Source of the DNA: Roseovarius sp. UBA6217 | Lineage (GTDB): Bacteria; Pseudomonadota; Alphaproteobacteria; Rhodobacterales; Rhodobacteraceae | Length of the DNA stretch: 23,037 bases | Assembly: GCA_002421985.1 (NCBI GenBank) | Contig: DISF01000083.1 | Location: forward strand, 1 to 23,037 | Direction: 5' to 3' | Translations under genes and position numbers: made by a program | The notes under the pieces: generated by a model | The model's input: only the letters and a program-made list of their open reading frames with translations | Database searches by the model: none | Told to the model about the DNA's origin: nothing | In this document: in pieces, positions 13,550 through 20,990 of the stretch | How the letters are laid out: the number at the start of each line of letters is the position of its first letter | Numbering within the stretch: the stretch's first letter is position 1

Positions 13550-14602
13550 TCAATAGGGGAACGGCCAGATGCGATAAGACGATTTCAGGATGTTCCAGCG
13601 GTGCATCAGCCCCTTTGGTTCGAGGATCATGAACAATGCGATCACGCCGCCAAGGACAACATTCATGCCAGCGAACACGATATCCCCGCCAAGGAATGAT
13701 ACCGAGTCGGCGATATTGGGTCCGACCGTCGCGATGATTTCCTGGATGATGCGGATTATGAAGACACCGACCAAGGCCCCCACGATCGACCCCATCCCTC
13801 CGACGATGATCATCGCGATGAAGAAGATCGAGTGAAACAGGGTGAACTGGTCCACCCCCACGAAACGGATCAAATAGGCCCACAATGCCCCGCCCACGCC
13901 CGCGTAGAATGCTCCGATCAGGAAGGCATTCGCCTTGGTGGCCGCAACATTGATCCCCATGATACCTGCGGCCACGTCATCATCCCTGACCGCGACAAAG
14001 GCACGCCCAAAGCGGGATCGTATGATCCCGAACGCACCCGCGACCATGATCGCGGTGACCGCAAAGTTCATGTAGAACTGTGAAGTTTCGCCGACAATGC
14101 GCAGCCCGAAAAGTTCCGCCGGCGGCACGGTGATACCGTTCGATCCTCCCATCCAGGTTGACGGCAGGTTCAATACGGCAAAGTGGAACAGGAACTGAGC
14201 CGCAATGGTGGTGAGCGCCAAGTAGAACCCCTTGATCCGGGCCGCGGTCAGGCCAAAGAGAAAGCCGAATACGGCAGCCGCGACACCCGCCAAGGGAATT
14301 GTCAGCAAAAAGGTAAGGCCGGTCTTCGAGGCCAGTATCGCGGCCGTATAGGCCCCAACCCCCATGAACGCCGCCTGCCCCAGGTTGATCTGACCGGCAT
14401 AGCCGGTGCAAATCTGAAGCCCGACGGCGATGACGGCACTGATCATCATCATGTTCAGGATAGCGATGACACGCCCGCTCACCAGGTAAGGCGCTAACAG
14501 CAGCAGAGCCAGAAACACGACGAGGGCAAGCACCTGCCAGCGCGTTCTGATAAGACGTCTGTCACTGCGATAGCTTGTCGGGAATACGCCGGAAGGATCC
14601 AT
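13550..14602 (-). CDS. Liv-type ABC transporter permease (LivM-like)
   Basis: A 350-residue polytopic permease. After a short basic cytoplasmic N-terminus it has about nine hydrophobic segments. GYAGQINLGQAAFMGVGAY (near 68-86) is the LivM family signature, and the EAA-like loop lies near GIIRSRFGRAFVAVRDD. ATG 14602 begins 3 nt after the livH stop (TAA 14606-14608), so the pair is translationally coupled. It ends in an aromatic, proline-containing tail (IWPFPY). It forms the channel with LivH for the substrate bound by the downstream receptor. Confidence 0.93.
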   Translation of the reverse strand: MDPSGVFPTSYRSDRRLIRTRWQVLALVVFLALLLLAPYLVSGRVIAILNMMMISAVIAVGLQICTGYAGQINLGQAAFMGVGAYTAAILASKTGLTFLLTIPLAGVAAAVFGFLFGLTAARIKGFYLALTTIAAQFLFHFAVLNLPSTWMGGSNGITVPPAELFGLRIVGETSQFYMNFAVTAIMVAGAFGIIRSRFGRAFVAVRDDDVAAGIMGINVAATKANAFLIGAFYAGVGGALWAYLIRFVGVDQFTLFHSIFFIAMIIVGGMGSIVGALVGVFIIRIIQEIIATVGPNIADSVSFLGGDIVFAGMNVVLGGVIALFMILEPKGLMHRWNILKSSYRIWPFPY

Positions 14603-14605
14603 GGA

Positions 14606-15490
14606 TTACACCCGTTCGATTGAGCGCCAGCCGAACAGCCCGGTGGGCCGGATCAGCAGAATGGCAAGCATGATGATGTAGGGAACCACACTGCCCAGAG
14701 AACCGCCGATCATAGGATCGAGGTAGTTTGTGGTCAGGCTCTGGGCGATGCCGATGATTACGCCTGCCAGGATAAGTCCGCCGATGGATTCCAACCCGGC
14801 AAACAGTGCCACGGGCAAGGCCGCGAACCCGATATCAGAGGCCAGGAAGGTCAACGATTTGCCGCTGAGAAAGATCATCGCTCCGATCGTGGACAAGATT
14901 GCCCCAAGTATCCAGGCAAAGGCGATCGAGCTCTTCACCGAAATGCCCATCGAAGACGCCACGACGTGATCTTCCGCCACTGCGGTCATCCGCAGGCCGG
15001 ACCGCGTCCGGTTGAAGAACCACGACAGCCCAACGGCGGCGACAATGGTGATGATCCCGCCTATCAGAAGGTTCATCGGGATCAACATGTCGCCAAGGAA
15101 CAACGGTTTCAGCGGGAAAATGATCGGGAAGGGCCGAACGGCGGGGCCGAACAGCAGCAGCACCACTCCACGCAGCAGGATCAGCAGGCCAATGGTTACC
15201 ATGACCATCGAAAAGGCGGATTCACCGATCAGCTTCGTCAGGAAAATCCGTTCGATCGCATACCCTACAAGGCCCGCCAGAACCAAAGACAGCGGTATCG
15301 ACAACCACAGGCTGAGCCCCATCTGCAACGTCGTGAACCAGACGATGAACCCGCCAATAATGACAAGCTCGCCCTGCGCGAAATTGAATACCTTGCTGGC
15401 CCGGTAGATCACGACGAATCCCATGGCTACAAGCGAGTAGAGCAGGCCGATCAAAGCCCCGGTTATGATATCATTGATGAAATAAACCAT
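14606..15490 (-). CDS. Liv-type ABC transporter permease (LivH-like)
   Basis: A 294-residue polytopic permease of usual LivH length. The N-terminus (ITGALIGLLYSLVAMGF) and the segment VVIYRASKVFNFAQGEL near 26-42 are diagnostic. A cytoplasmic coupling loop lies near RTRSGLRMTAVAEDHVVA. ATG 15490 is preceded by AAGGAGG. It follows the ligase gene by 15 bp and precedes livM by 3 nt, which makes transporter and ligase one transcriptional unit. Confidence 0.93.
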   Translation of the reverse strand: MVYFINDIITGALIGLLYSLVAMGFVVIYRASKVFNFAQGELVIIGGFIVWFTTLQMGLSLWLSIPLSLVLAGLVGYAIERIFLTKLIGESAFSMVMVTIGLLILLRGVVLLLFGPAVRPFPIIFPLKPLFLGDMLIPMNLLIGGIITIVAAVGLSWFFNRTRSGLRMTAVAEDHVVASSMGISVKSSIAFAWILGAILSTIGAMIFLSGKSLTFLASDIGFAALPVALFAGLESIGGLILAGVIIGIAQSLTTNYLDPMIGGSLGSVVPYIIMLAILLIRPTGLFGWRSIERV

Positions 15491-15505
15491 TATCGCCGGC
15501 CTCCT

Positions 15506-17503
15506 TCAAGTTTTGGACTGCCGGTTGGCAGCCTTCGTTGCACCCTCGACATCCGATACATGAACCGTGGCCTTCAGCACGCCCTCGCGGCCATCCTGAT
15601 AGGTCACGGCGATTTCAAGGTCGGCCTTGTCATCGCCGGCATAAATGGCCTCGATAATCGTCGAATATCGTTCCTCCAGAAAGGCTCGCCGGAGTTTCCG
15701 GCTACGGGTCAACTCCCCCTCGTCCGGGTCGAGCTCCTTTGGAAAGTTCGCGAACCGCGCCACGCGCGACCCCTCGGGCAAAAGCGCATTGATACGCGCC
15801 ACTTCGCCCTTGATGAGTTCAAGAATCTCAGGCTTTTGCGACAGATCGGTATAGGTCGAGAAACTGATCTTGTTCTCTTCCGCCCATCGGCCGAGAACTT
15901 CCATGTCGATATTGATCAGCGCGCTGACAAAGTCCCGGGTTTCGTCGCCCAGGGTCATGAGATCCTTGATGAAGGGGCTATAGCGCAGCCGCGTCTCGAT
16001 GAACTGCGGCGGGTAGCTGTGCCCGTTTGCCAGCCGACGCATGTCCTTGACCCGATCGAAGAACACGAGTTCTCCATCTTCGGTCATCGAGACAGCGTCG
16101 CCGGTTGCATACCAGCCATCATCGGTCAGCGCCTCGGCGGTTTTTTCGGGTTTGCCGTAATACCCGCCGAAACCCGATCCGCCGCGCACCTGAAGCTCCC
16201 CGTCCGGTGAAACCCGGTATTCAAGCGGGTCGCCATAGGAGGTGTTGCTTTGCATCCAGCTGCCGCTTGTTTCAAGCTGATAGCTTTCGCCGACATGCGC
16301 GGTCAGAAGCCCGATCTCGGTCGCCCCGTAGACATTGCGCAGCTTGACCCCCATCGCGTGGAACATGCGAAAGACATCGGGCGCCATCAGGGCCCCGCCG
16401 CTCAGTGCGTTCCTGGCCTTGCCGAGGCCGAGATTGTCGCGGAGGTGATGCAGGACGAGCGCCTCGGCAAAGGGGAGTTGCAGGCGCGCGGCAAGGCTGG
16501 GCTCGCGCCCTTCCAGCCTTTCGACATAGACGCCGCGGCCGACTTTCATACCCCAGTTATACAATGCGTTACGGAACTTGCCCGCACCCAGCATCCGGGC
16601 CTGAACGATGGAGGCAAGATTTTCCCATTGGCGAGGGCTGAACACCAGGGCGTCAACCGCCAGCTCGCGGATGTTTTCCAGCACTTCCTCGGGGCCTTCG
16701 GGAAAGTTCACGACCATCGGCGCGATCAGCCCGATCGACAGGCCAAAAATCTGCTCCGTGACCCAGGCTGGTGAAATGTAGGTCAGGTATTCGGTGCCGG
16801 GCGCGATGTCTATCGCCCCCATCACCCGCGAGCAGTTGTCAAAAAGGTAGCGATGGCTGATGATAACGCCCTTGGGCTTTCCTGTTGTGCCAGAGGTGTA
16901 GGACAACACGGCGGTATCATCCATCCGCCCCCGCTTGACGTGTTCTTCAAATCTGGCCGGCTCTTTGGCGTGGATCTGACGTCCCGCTTCGCTCACATTT
17001 TCAAAGGAATCCAACAGGGGATGATCATAGCCCCAAAGGCCGGCCCCGTCCCAGTAAACAATAGCCAGGGCACCCCGGTATTTGCCCACGATCTCGATGC
17101 ATTTATCGACCTGCTCCTGATCCTGCGCCATAAAAATCCGCGTCTGGGAATCTTCGGCAAGATACAGGAGCTCTTCGGAGGTCTGATCGGGATAGACGGA
17201 CAGGACTTTCCCGCCCAGCGACTGCACCGCGTATTCTGCCCAGAATTGTTCGGGCTCGTTTTCGCCGATCATCATGACACAATCGCCGGCCGACAGCCCC
17301 TTGCTCTCCAGCCCGAGCGCCAGGGCACGGACCCTGTCAAGCACATCGGCCCAGGTAAATTCACGCCAGATACCCAAGCGCTTGTGGCGTTCAGCGAGGT
17401 TGTCCGGCGTGGACGTTGCGCGCGCGAGCAATACCTGTGGTATGGTTTCGCTCTGTGTCACTGCCGGGTCTGAAAAGACCATTGCCGTTCTTTGTTTTAA
17501 CAT
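15506..17503 (-). CDS. AMP-forming acyl-CoA synthetase (FAA1/bubblegum-like)
   Basis: A 665-residue ANL-superfamily ligase that activates a carboxylic acid via an acyl-AMP to the CoA thioester. The P-loop YTSGTTGKPKG is at 202-212. YGATEIG, then YATGD with the hinge region KDMRRLANGHSYPPQFIE, follow in the second half. LTRSRKLRR at 598-606 contains the probable adenylation Lys603. Length and motifs fit the long-chain (COG1022-like) branch rather than PaaK or acetate ligases. About 60 residues follow the catalytic Lys, ending in a polar tail. ATG 17503 lies 4 nt after the livG stop; ATG 17482 is an alternative. Sitting between transporter genes, it may trap the imported acid as CoA ester. Chain length and ring content are not readable. 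Confidence 0.93.
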   Translation of the reverse strand: MLKQRTAMVFSDPAVTQSETIPQVLLARATSTPDNLAERHKRLGIWREFTWADVLDRVRALALGLESKGLSAGDCVMMIGENEPEQFWAEYAVQSLGGKVLSVYPDQTSEELLYLAEDSQTRIFMAQDQEQVDKCIEIVGKYRGALAIVYWDGAGLWGYDHPLLDSFENVSEAGRQIHAKEPARFEEHVKRGRMDDTAVLSYTSGTTGKPKGVIISHRYLFDNCSRVMGAIDIAPGTEYLTYISPAWVTEQIFGLSIGLIAPMVVNFPEGPEEVLENIRELAVDALVFSPRQWENLASIVQARMLGAGKFRNALYNWGMKVGRGVYVERLEGREPSLAARLQLPFAEALVLHHLRDNLGLGKARNALSGGALMAPDVFRMFHAMGVKLRNVYGATEIGLLTAHVGESYQLETSGSWMQSNTSYGDPLEYRVSPDGELQVRGGSGFGGYYGKPEKTAEALTDDGWYATGDAVSMTEDGELVFFDRVKDMRRLANGHSYPPQFIETRLRYSPFIKDLMTLGDETRDFVSALINIDMEVLGRWAEENKISFSTYTDLSQKPEILELIKGEVARINALLPEGSRVARFANFPKELDPDEGELTRSRKLRRAFLEERYSTIIEAIYAGDDKADLEIAVTYQDGREGVLKATVHVSDVEGATKAANRQSKT

Positions 17504-17507
17504 CCCG

Positions 17508-18287
17508 CTACCCCAGATATGCCTTGATCACAGCCGGGTCCTTCTGGATTTCTTCCGGGGTGCCTTCAGCGATGACCCGCCCGAAATCCAGCACCACAAT
17601 CCGGTCGGCAAGATCCATGACAACGCCCATGTCGTGCTCAACCAGAACCACCGGAATCCTGCGCGCCTCACGCACATCGAGAATGAAGCGCGCCAGGTCT
17701 TCTTTCTCTTCCGAGTTCATGCCGGCCATTGGCTCATCCATCAGCAGGATCGACGGCTCCTGCGCCAGTGCGCGACCCAGATCGACACGCTTGCGCAGAC
17801 CGTACCCCAAAGTGCCCACCGGCGTGTTGCGGATCGCCTCAATCTCGAGAAAGTCTATAATCTTTTCCGCAGCTTCGCGATGTTCCGTTTCCTCGCGCAT
17901 CACGGGACCGAATTGGAAAAAGGCCTGGATCACATTCGATTTCATCAGCATGTGACGGCCGATCATGATGTTTTCCACCACGGTCTGCCCGGCAAAAAGA
18001 TGGGTACCCTGAAAAGTGCGCGCCAGTCCGCGCCGGGCGATCTGATCAACGCGCAGACCGGTCACGTCCTGCCCGGACAATTCGACACGGCCCTTCTGTG
18101 GGCGATAGAAACCCGCAGTAACGTTAAGAAGTGATGTTTTTCCAGCACCGTTCGGGCCGATGATCGCAAGCAGCTCATCGTCGTTTACGGTGATGCTCAC
18201 TTGGTCGAGCGCCGTCACACCACCAAATTTCAAGGTTACATCGCGGACCGCAAGCGGCGGCGGGACGCCTCTCCCATTCGCGCTCAT
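17508..18287 (-). CDS. Liv-type ABC transporter ATPase (LivG-like)
   Basis: A 259-residue ABC ATPase, first full-length gene of the operon. Walker A GPNGAGKT is at 44-51, Q-loop TFQGTHLF at 91-98 and Walker B ILLMDEP at 180-186; the H-loop is VEHDM. The signature reads TLGYGLRKRVDLGRAL rather than LSGGxxQ, a degenerate form typical of LivG-like subunits in ligase operons, paired with the canonical MSGGEQQ of the partner. Start 18287 forms an ATGA overlap with the stop of a 31-codon leader ORF that has the strong SD. ATG 18299 is an alternative in-frame start. Overlap with the leader suggests coupled translation. Confidence 0.93.
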   Translation of the reverse strand: MSANGRGVPPPLAVRDVTLKFGGVTALDQVSITVNDDELLAIIGPNGAGKTSLLNVTAGFYRPQKGRVELSGQDVTGLRVDQIARRGLARTFQGTHLFAGQTVVENIMIGRHMLMKSNVIQAFFQFGPVMREETEHREAAEKIIDFLEIEAIRNTPVGTLGYGLRKRVDLGRALAQEPSILLMDEPMAGMNSEEKEDLARFILDVREARRIPVVLVEHDMGVVMDLADRIVVLDFGRVIAEGTPEEIQKDPAVIKAYLG

Positions 18288-18379
18288 GACACGGCCCATG
18301 CCTTGTCCCGACAGCTCATGGAGGCGCGCACAACCCCACCGAACGGCACTCCGTTGGCAACGAGGTCTCCTCGCATCAT
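18284..18379 (-). CDS. 31-codon leader ORF coupled to livG
   Basis: A small ORF between the operon promoter and livG: MMRGDLVANGVPFGG..., 31 residues, ending SCRDKAWAVS. It has the best ribosome binding site of the region (AAAGGGAGGGGAA just before ATG 18379), and its TGA overlaps the livG ATG as ATGA. I do not recognise the peptide. It may be a translational-coupling leader, a regulatory upstream ORF, or a real small protein. It has no run of a single amino acid codon that would indicate classic attenuation. Confidence 0.5.
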   Translation of the reverse strand: MMRGDLVANGVPFGGVVRASMSCRDKAWAVS

Positions 18380-18435
18380 TTCCCCTCCCTTTTTTGAGAC
18401 TTCCCTGGCCCATCGACCAAGTCGCATTTTCTTCG

Positions 18436-18464
18436 ATCTAACAGGTGTTAGAAAATTTAGTCAA
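18436..18464 (-). promoter_or_regulatory. Promoter of the liv-ligase-SDR operon (TTGACT-17-TTAGAT)
   Basis: On the minus strand, TTGACT (18459-18464; 5/6) is followed after 17 bp by TTAGAT (18436-18441), predicting a start near 18429 and about 50 nt of leader before the small ORF. The surrounding bases are AT-rich compared with the flanks. The 16-bp palindrome at 18437-18452 overlaps the spacer and -10, a classic repressor position. Confidence 0.6.
18437..18452. promoter_or_regulatory. 16-bp palindromic operator TCTAACA-GG-TGTTAGA
   Basis: Perfect 7-bp arms around a 2-bp centre, located between the -35 and -10 of the operon promoter. The size and position fit a dimeric repressor such as TetR or GntR type, which often respond to acyl-CoAs in such operons. 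No regulator gene lies in this window. Confidence 0.6.
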
Positions 18465-18564
18465 CAGATAAATCCGGCGCAAGAAACCGGGCAAGCGATC
18501 ATGCATTCTACCAAAAGGCATCGAAGACCGGTTTGATCCCGGCACCCGACTGTCACGTGGGTCA

Positions 18565-18631
18565 CATTCGCGCGGACCTTGCGATTGCCCTGTCAAAATC
18601 GCGACGGAATACATATACTCGTCCGCGAATG
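18565..18631 (+). promoter_or_regulatory. Candidate promoter region of the YeeE/YedE pair
   Basis: CTGTCA (18590-18595; 4/6), an 18-bp spacer and TATACT (18614-18619; 5/6) predict a start near 18626. An inverted repeat, CATTCGCGCGGAC (18565-18577) against GTCCGCGAATG (18621-18631), 11 paired positions with a 2-nt bulge, brackets the promoter. A second, ATACAT/ATGTAT, spans 18610-18635. No ATTC-N8-GAAT box typical of BigR/SqrR-type sulfur regulators was found. Confidence 0.35.
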
Positions 18632-18654
18632 TATCGCGGAGAAGGGAAACGGAC

Positions 18655-19095
18655 ATGACGGGATTGGAGACAGCATTTACCCCGCTGCAATCGCTGGCGG
18701 GTGGTGTGCTGATCGGGCTGTCGGCGGTGCTTCTGATGCTGGCGCAGGGGCGTATTTTGGGGGCTACGGGTATTCTTTCGGGGCTGATCGCGGGCACCGC
18801 CCCCGGCGACAAAGGCTGGCGCGCGGCGATGATCGCGGGCATGATCGCGGGTCCGCTTGTGGTGCTTGCCGTGACCGGGCAGATGCCCGCCGTCGATGTG
18901 ACGGTCAGTTGGCCGATGATCGTTGTGGGCGGCTTTGTCGTGGGGGTCGGCGTGACATTCGGCGGGGGCTGCACCTCGGGGCACGGGGTGTGCGGCAATG
19001 CGCGGCTGTCGCCGCGATCGGCGGTGGCGACGGTCACTTTCATGATCGCCTGCGGGGTCACCGTCTATGTCATCCGTCATGTTTTGGGGGGCTGA
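18655..19095 (+). CDS. YeeE/YedE-family membrane protein, first half of split pair
   Basis: A 146-residue membrane protein with about four hydrophobic segments. It has the family motif GGGCTSGHGVCG at 103-114, carrying Cys106 and Cys113. Full-length YeeE/YedE proteins such as the thiosulfate transporter TsuA are about twice this length; here the two halves are separate genes (this one and the next, 3 nt apart). Conserved cysteines in this family take part in passing sulfur-containing ions across the membrane. ATG 18655 has GGAGAAGGG upstream. No sulfurtransferase, rhodanese or persulfide dioxygenase gene lies beside it, so the substrate is an inference from the family. Confidence 0.88.
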   Translation: MTGLETAFTPLQSLAGGVLIGLSAVLLMLAQGRILGATGILSGLIAGTAPGDKGWRAAMIAGMIAGPLVVLAVTGQMPAVDVTVSWPMIVVGGFVVGVGVTFGGGCTSGHGVCGNARLSPRSAVATVTFMIACGVTVYVIRHVLGG

Positions 19096-19098
19096 GAG

Positions 19099-19533
19099 AT
19101 GCGGCTTTTGTCTGGATTCATCGTCGGGCTGATCTTTGGGGTGGGGATTGCCGTCTCGGGCATGATAAACCCCGCCAAGGTGCTCAATTTCTTTGATGTC
19201 GCGGGGGCGTGGGATCCAAGCCTTGCCTTTGTCATGGGCGGCGCGCTTCTCACCACCTTCATTGGCTATCGCCTCGTGCTGCGCCGGGAGGCACCGTTGA
19301 TCGAGGCGAAATTTCAGCTTCCCACGGCGCGCGATATCGACGCGCGGCTGATTGGCGGATCGGCGGTGTTCGGGATCGGCTGGGGCATCGCGGGGTTCTG
19401 CCCCGGCGCGGCGGTGCCGGCGCTCGGCTCTGGCAAGTGGGAGGTCGCGCTTTTTGTCGCGGCGCTTTTGGCCGGGCTGTGGGTCGCGCGCATGATCCGC
19501 GACAGGCCGACCGGGAAGGGGGCCTTGGCATGA
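19099..19533 (+). CDS. YeeE/YedE-family membrane protein, second half of split pair
   Basis: A 144-residue protein with about four hydrophobic segments and the partner motif GIAGFCPGAAVPALG at 97-111 (Cys101). An N-terminal conserved block SGMINPAKVLNFFD sits at 20-33. It resembles the DUF6691-type half of split YeeE/YedE systems. ATG 19099 starts 3 nt after the first gene's stop, so the two are co-translated and probably form one transporter unit. Its stop overlaps the ATG of a tiny 30-codon ORF (ATGA at 19530-19533). Confidence 0.88.
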   Translation: MRLLSGFIVGLIFGVGIAVSGMINPAKVLNFFDVAGAWDPSLAFVMGGALLTTFIGYRLVLRREAPLIEAKFQLPTARDIDARLIGGSAVFGIGWGIAGFCPGAAVPALGSGKWEVALFVAALLAGLWVARMIRDRPTGKGALA

Positions 19534-19622
19534 CCGGCTATCCCGTCACCATGCGGGCGGGCGCGGTGCCGAAGGACGCGGATGGCAACCCGATGCTCAA
19601 CCTGCCGGTGAACCGGCTCTGA
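19530..19622 (+). pseudogene. 30-codon ORF with in-frame stop, possible gene remnant
   Basis: It starts inside the ATGA overlap with the YeeE gene and reads MTGYPVTMRAGAVPKDADG... up to TGA 19620-19622. The same frame continues for 13 sensible residues (SRFGADFPVRIG-like) to TAG 19659-19661, as if a nonsense change cut a slightly longer protein. I do not recognise the product. It could be a small real gene, the remnant of a third gene of the sulfur unit, or chance. Confidence 0.35.
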
Positions 19623-19661
19623 TCGCGCTTTGGTGCTGATTTCCCGGTGCGGATCGGCTAG

Positions 19662-19957
19662 GACCACCTCTCTTTTCATGGCAAGATCGGTGCTTAGAGA
19701 CATCTTAGGCTCAAGTTTCAAGTGCAACACCCACGGCTCACAGGGCATAGGATGTTGCGATGGACAGGGCAGATCGCCGAGGAGAAATGTGATCATCCGG
19801 GATGGAACAGCTATTTTTAGAAAACGGGATACGGCGCAAACGACCTGCTGCGCCGATCAGGCTTTCCAGTCGCCAGCAGCGGCGCAAGGGCGTGTCGGGG
19901 TTGCCTATCACATCCGGTTTCTGTAGCACTTACCTATAATTTAACGGGAGGGATACC
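19662..19957. other. Gene-free stretch upstream of the TRAP operon
   Basis: About 300 bp with no supported gene. GGCGCA occurs twice (19833-19838 and 19881-19886) with one TGCGCC (19849-19854) between them, allowing two mutually exclusive hairpins. A perfect TATAAT (19935-19940) sits 17 bp before the dctP ATG, but there is no -35 at normal spacing. A transcript from it would start inside the SD, so I do not call it a promoter. Confidence 0.4.
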
Positions 19958-20938
19958 ATGACATTCACTTATCATCCGCTGGTTGTTGCCAGTGCGTTGG
20001 TTGCCATTGGCTTGCCAGCCTTTGCGCAGACGGAAATCAAGATCGGCTATGCCTTGGCACCTGACAGCCATTACGGCGTTGCGGCCAAACGGTTCGAAGA
20101 AGTTGTATTGGCCGAAACCGGCGATCAGTTCAAATTCACCCATTTTCCGTCCTCGGGTCTTGGTGGTGAGCGTGAAGTGATTGAGGGGCTTCAGATCGGT
20201 ACGATTGAGGCGACGATTGTTTCATCGGGAACTTTGGCGAATTTTGTGCCGGATACCGGCGTATTCGACATTCCGTTCCTGTTCAGCAGCCTTGACCACG
20301 CGCGCGCCGTGTTGGACGGCCCGATCGGGCAGGACATCCTTGCCAAATTTGATGGCGTTGGCTTGCACGGTCTTGGCTGGGGCGAGCAAGGCTTTCGCCA
20401 CATCACAAACAACCGTAACCCGATCCACACACCTGCCGATGTTGAAGGGCTGAAGATCCGCACCATGGAAAACCCGGTTCACCTGGCCGCGTTTAAGGCG
20501 ATGGGGGCCGCACCAACGCCAATGGCGTGGCCCGAGGTGGTTTCGTCCTTGCAGCAAGGTGTCATTGACGGGCAGGAAAACCCCTTGTCGGTGATCGTAT
20601 CAGCCAAGCTGAATCAAGTTCAGAAATATCTGACCGTGTCGGGCCATGTCTATTCGCCCGCCATGCTGCTGGTGTCCAAGCCATTCTGGGATGGTCTGGA
20701 TGATGGGCAAAAAGCCGCGATGGAAAAAGCTGCGGTCGAAGCGATTGCTGCGATGCGGGGCTATGTGGACAATGTGGAAACCACGGGCGTTGAAACGCTG
20801 AAAGAGCGTGGGATGGAAGTCAACGTTCTGTCGCCGGAAGAGAAAGCGGCTTTTCAAGCCTCTATCAAATCGGCTTACGAAGGTTATTACAAAACCTACG
20901 GCCAGGAGTTGGTCGATTCGATTGTGGCCTTCAAGTAA
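19958..20938 (+). CDS. TRAP transporter periplasmic receptor (DctP family)
   Basis: A 326-residue extracytoplasmic solute receptor. A signal peptide (hydrophobic core 9-20) ends with AFA at residue 23. IKIGYALAPDSHYGVAAKRF is the normal mature start. The family Arg that binds the ligand carboxylate is in LKIRTMEN (Arg168), and QGVIDGQENP (200-209) is the DctP signature. TRAP receptors bind organic acids (C4-dicarboxylates, 2-oxoacids, sugar acids); the ligand is not readable. ATG 19958 has GGGAGGG. A perfect hairpin follows the stop. Codons and base composition are less GC-rich than in the replication genes, which suggests a different origin. Confidence 0.95.
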   Translation: MTFTYHPLVVASALVAIGLPAFAQTEIKIGYALAPDSHYGVAAKRFEEVVLAETGDQFKFTHFPSSGLGGEREVIEGLQIGTIEATIVSSGTLANFVPDTGVFDIPFLFSSLDHARAVLDGPIGQDILAKFDGVGLHGLGWGEQGFRHITNNRNPIHTPADVEGLKIRTMENPVHLAAFKAMGAAPTPMAWPEVVSSLQQGVIDGQENPLSVIVSAKLNQVQKYLTVSGHVYSPAMLLVSKPFWDGLDDGQKAAMEKAAVEAIAAMRGYVDNVETTGVETLKERGMEVNVLSPEEKAAFQASIKSAYEGYYKTYGQELVDSIVAFK

Positions 20939-20946
20939 ACCGCCTT

Positions 20947-20971
20947 TGTCGGCGCCCACAAGGCGCCGACA
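20947..20971 (+). terminator. Perfect hairpin after dctP
   Basis: A 10-bp perfect stem TGTCGGCGCC/GGCGCCGACA with loop CACAA begins 8 nt after the dctP stop and ends 19 nt before the dctQ start. There is no U-run, so it likely stabilises dctP mRNA or partially attenuates transcription. Confidence 0.6.
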
Positions 20972-20990
20972 TCCAATCAGAGGCCCCCGT

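Noticed and set aside
14966..16210. 414-codon plus-strand frame across livH and the ligase
   Set aside because: It spans two real minus-strand genes and is Gln/Arg/His-rich shadow sequence.
19935..19940. Perfect TATAAT before dctP
   Set aside because: There is no -35 at 15-19 bp, and transcription from it would begin inside the dctP SD.
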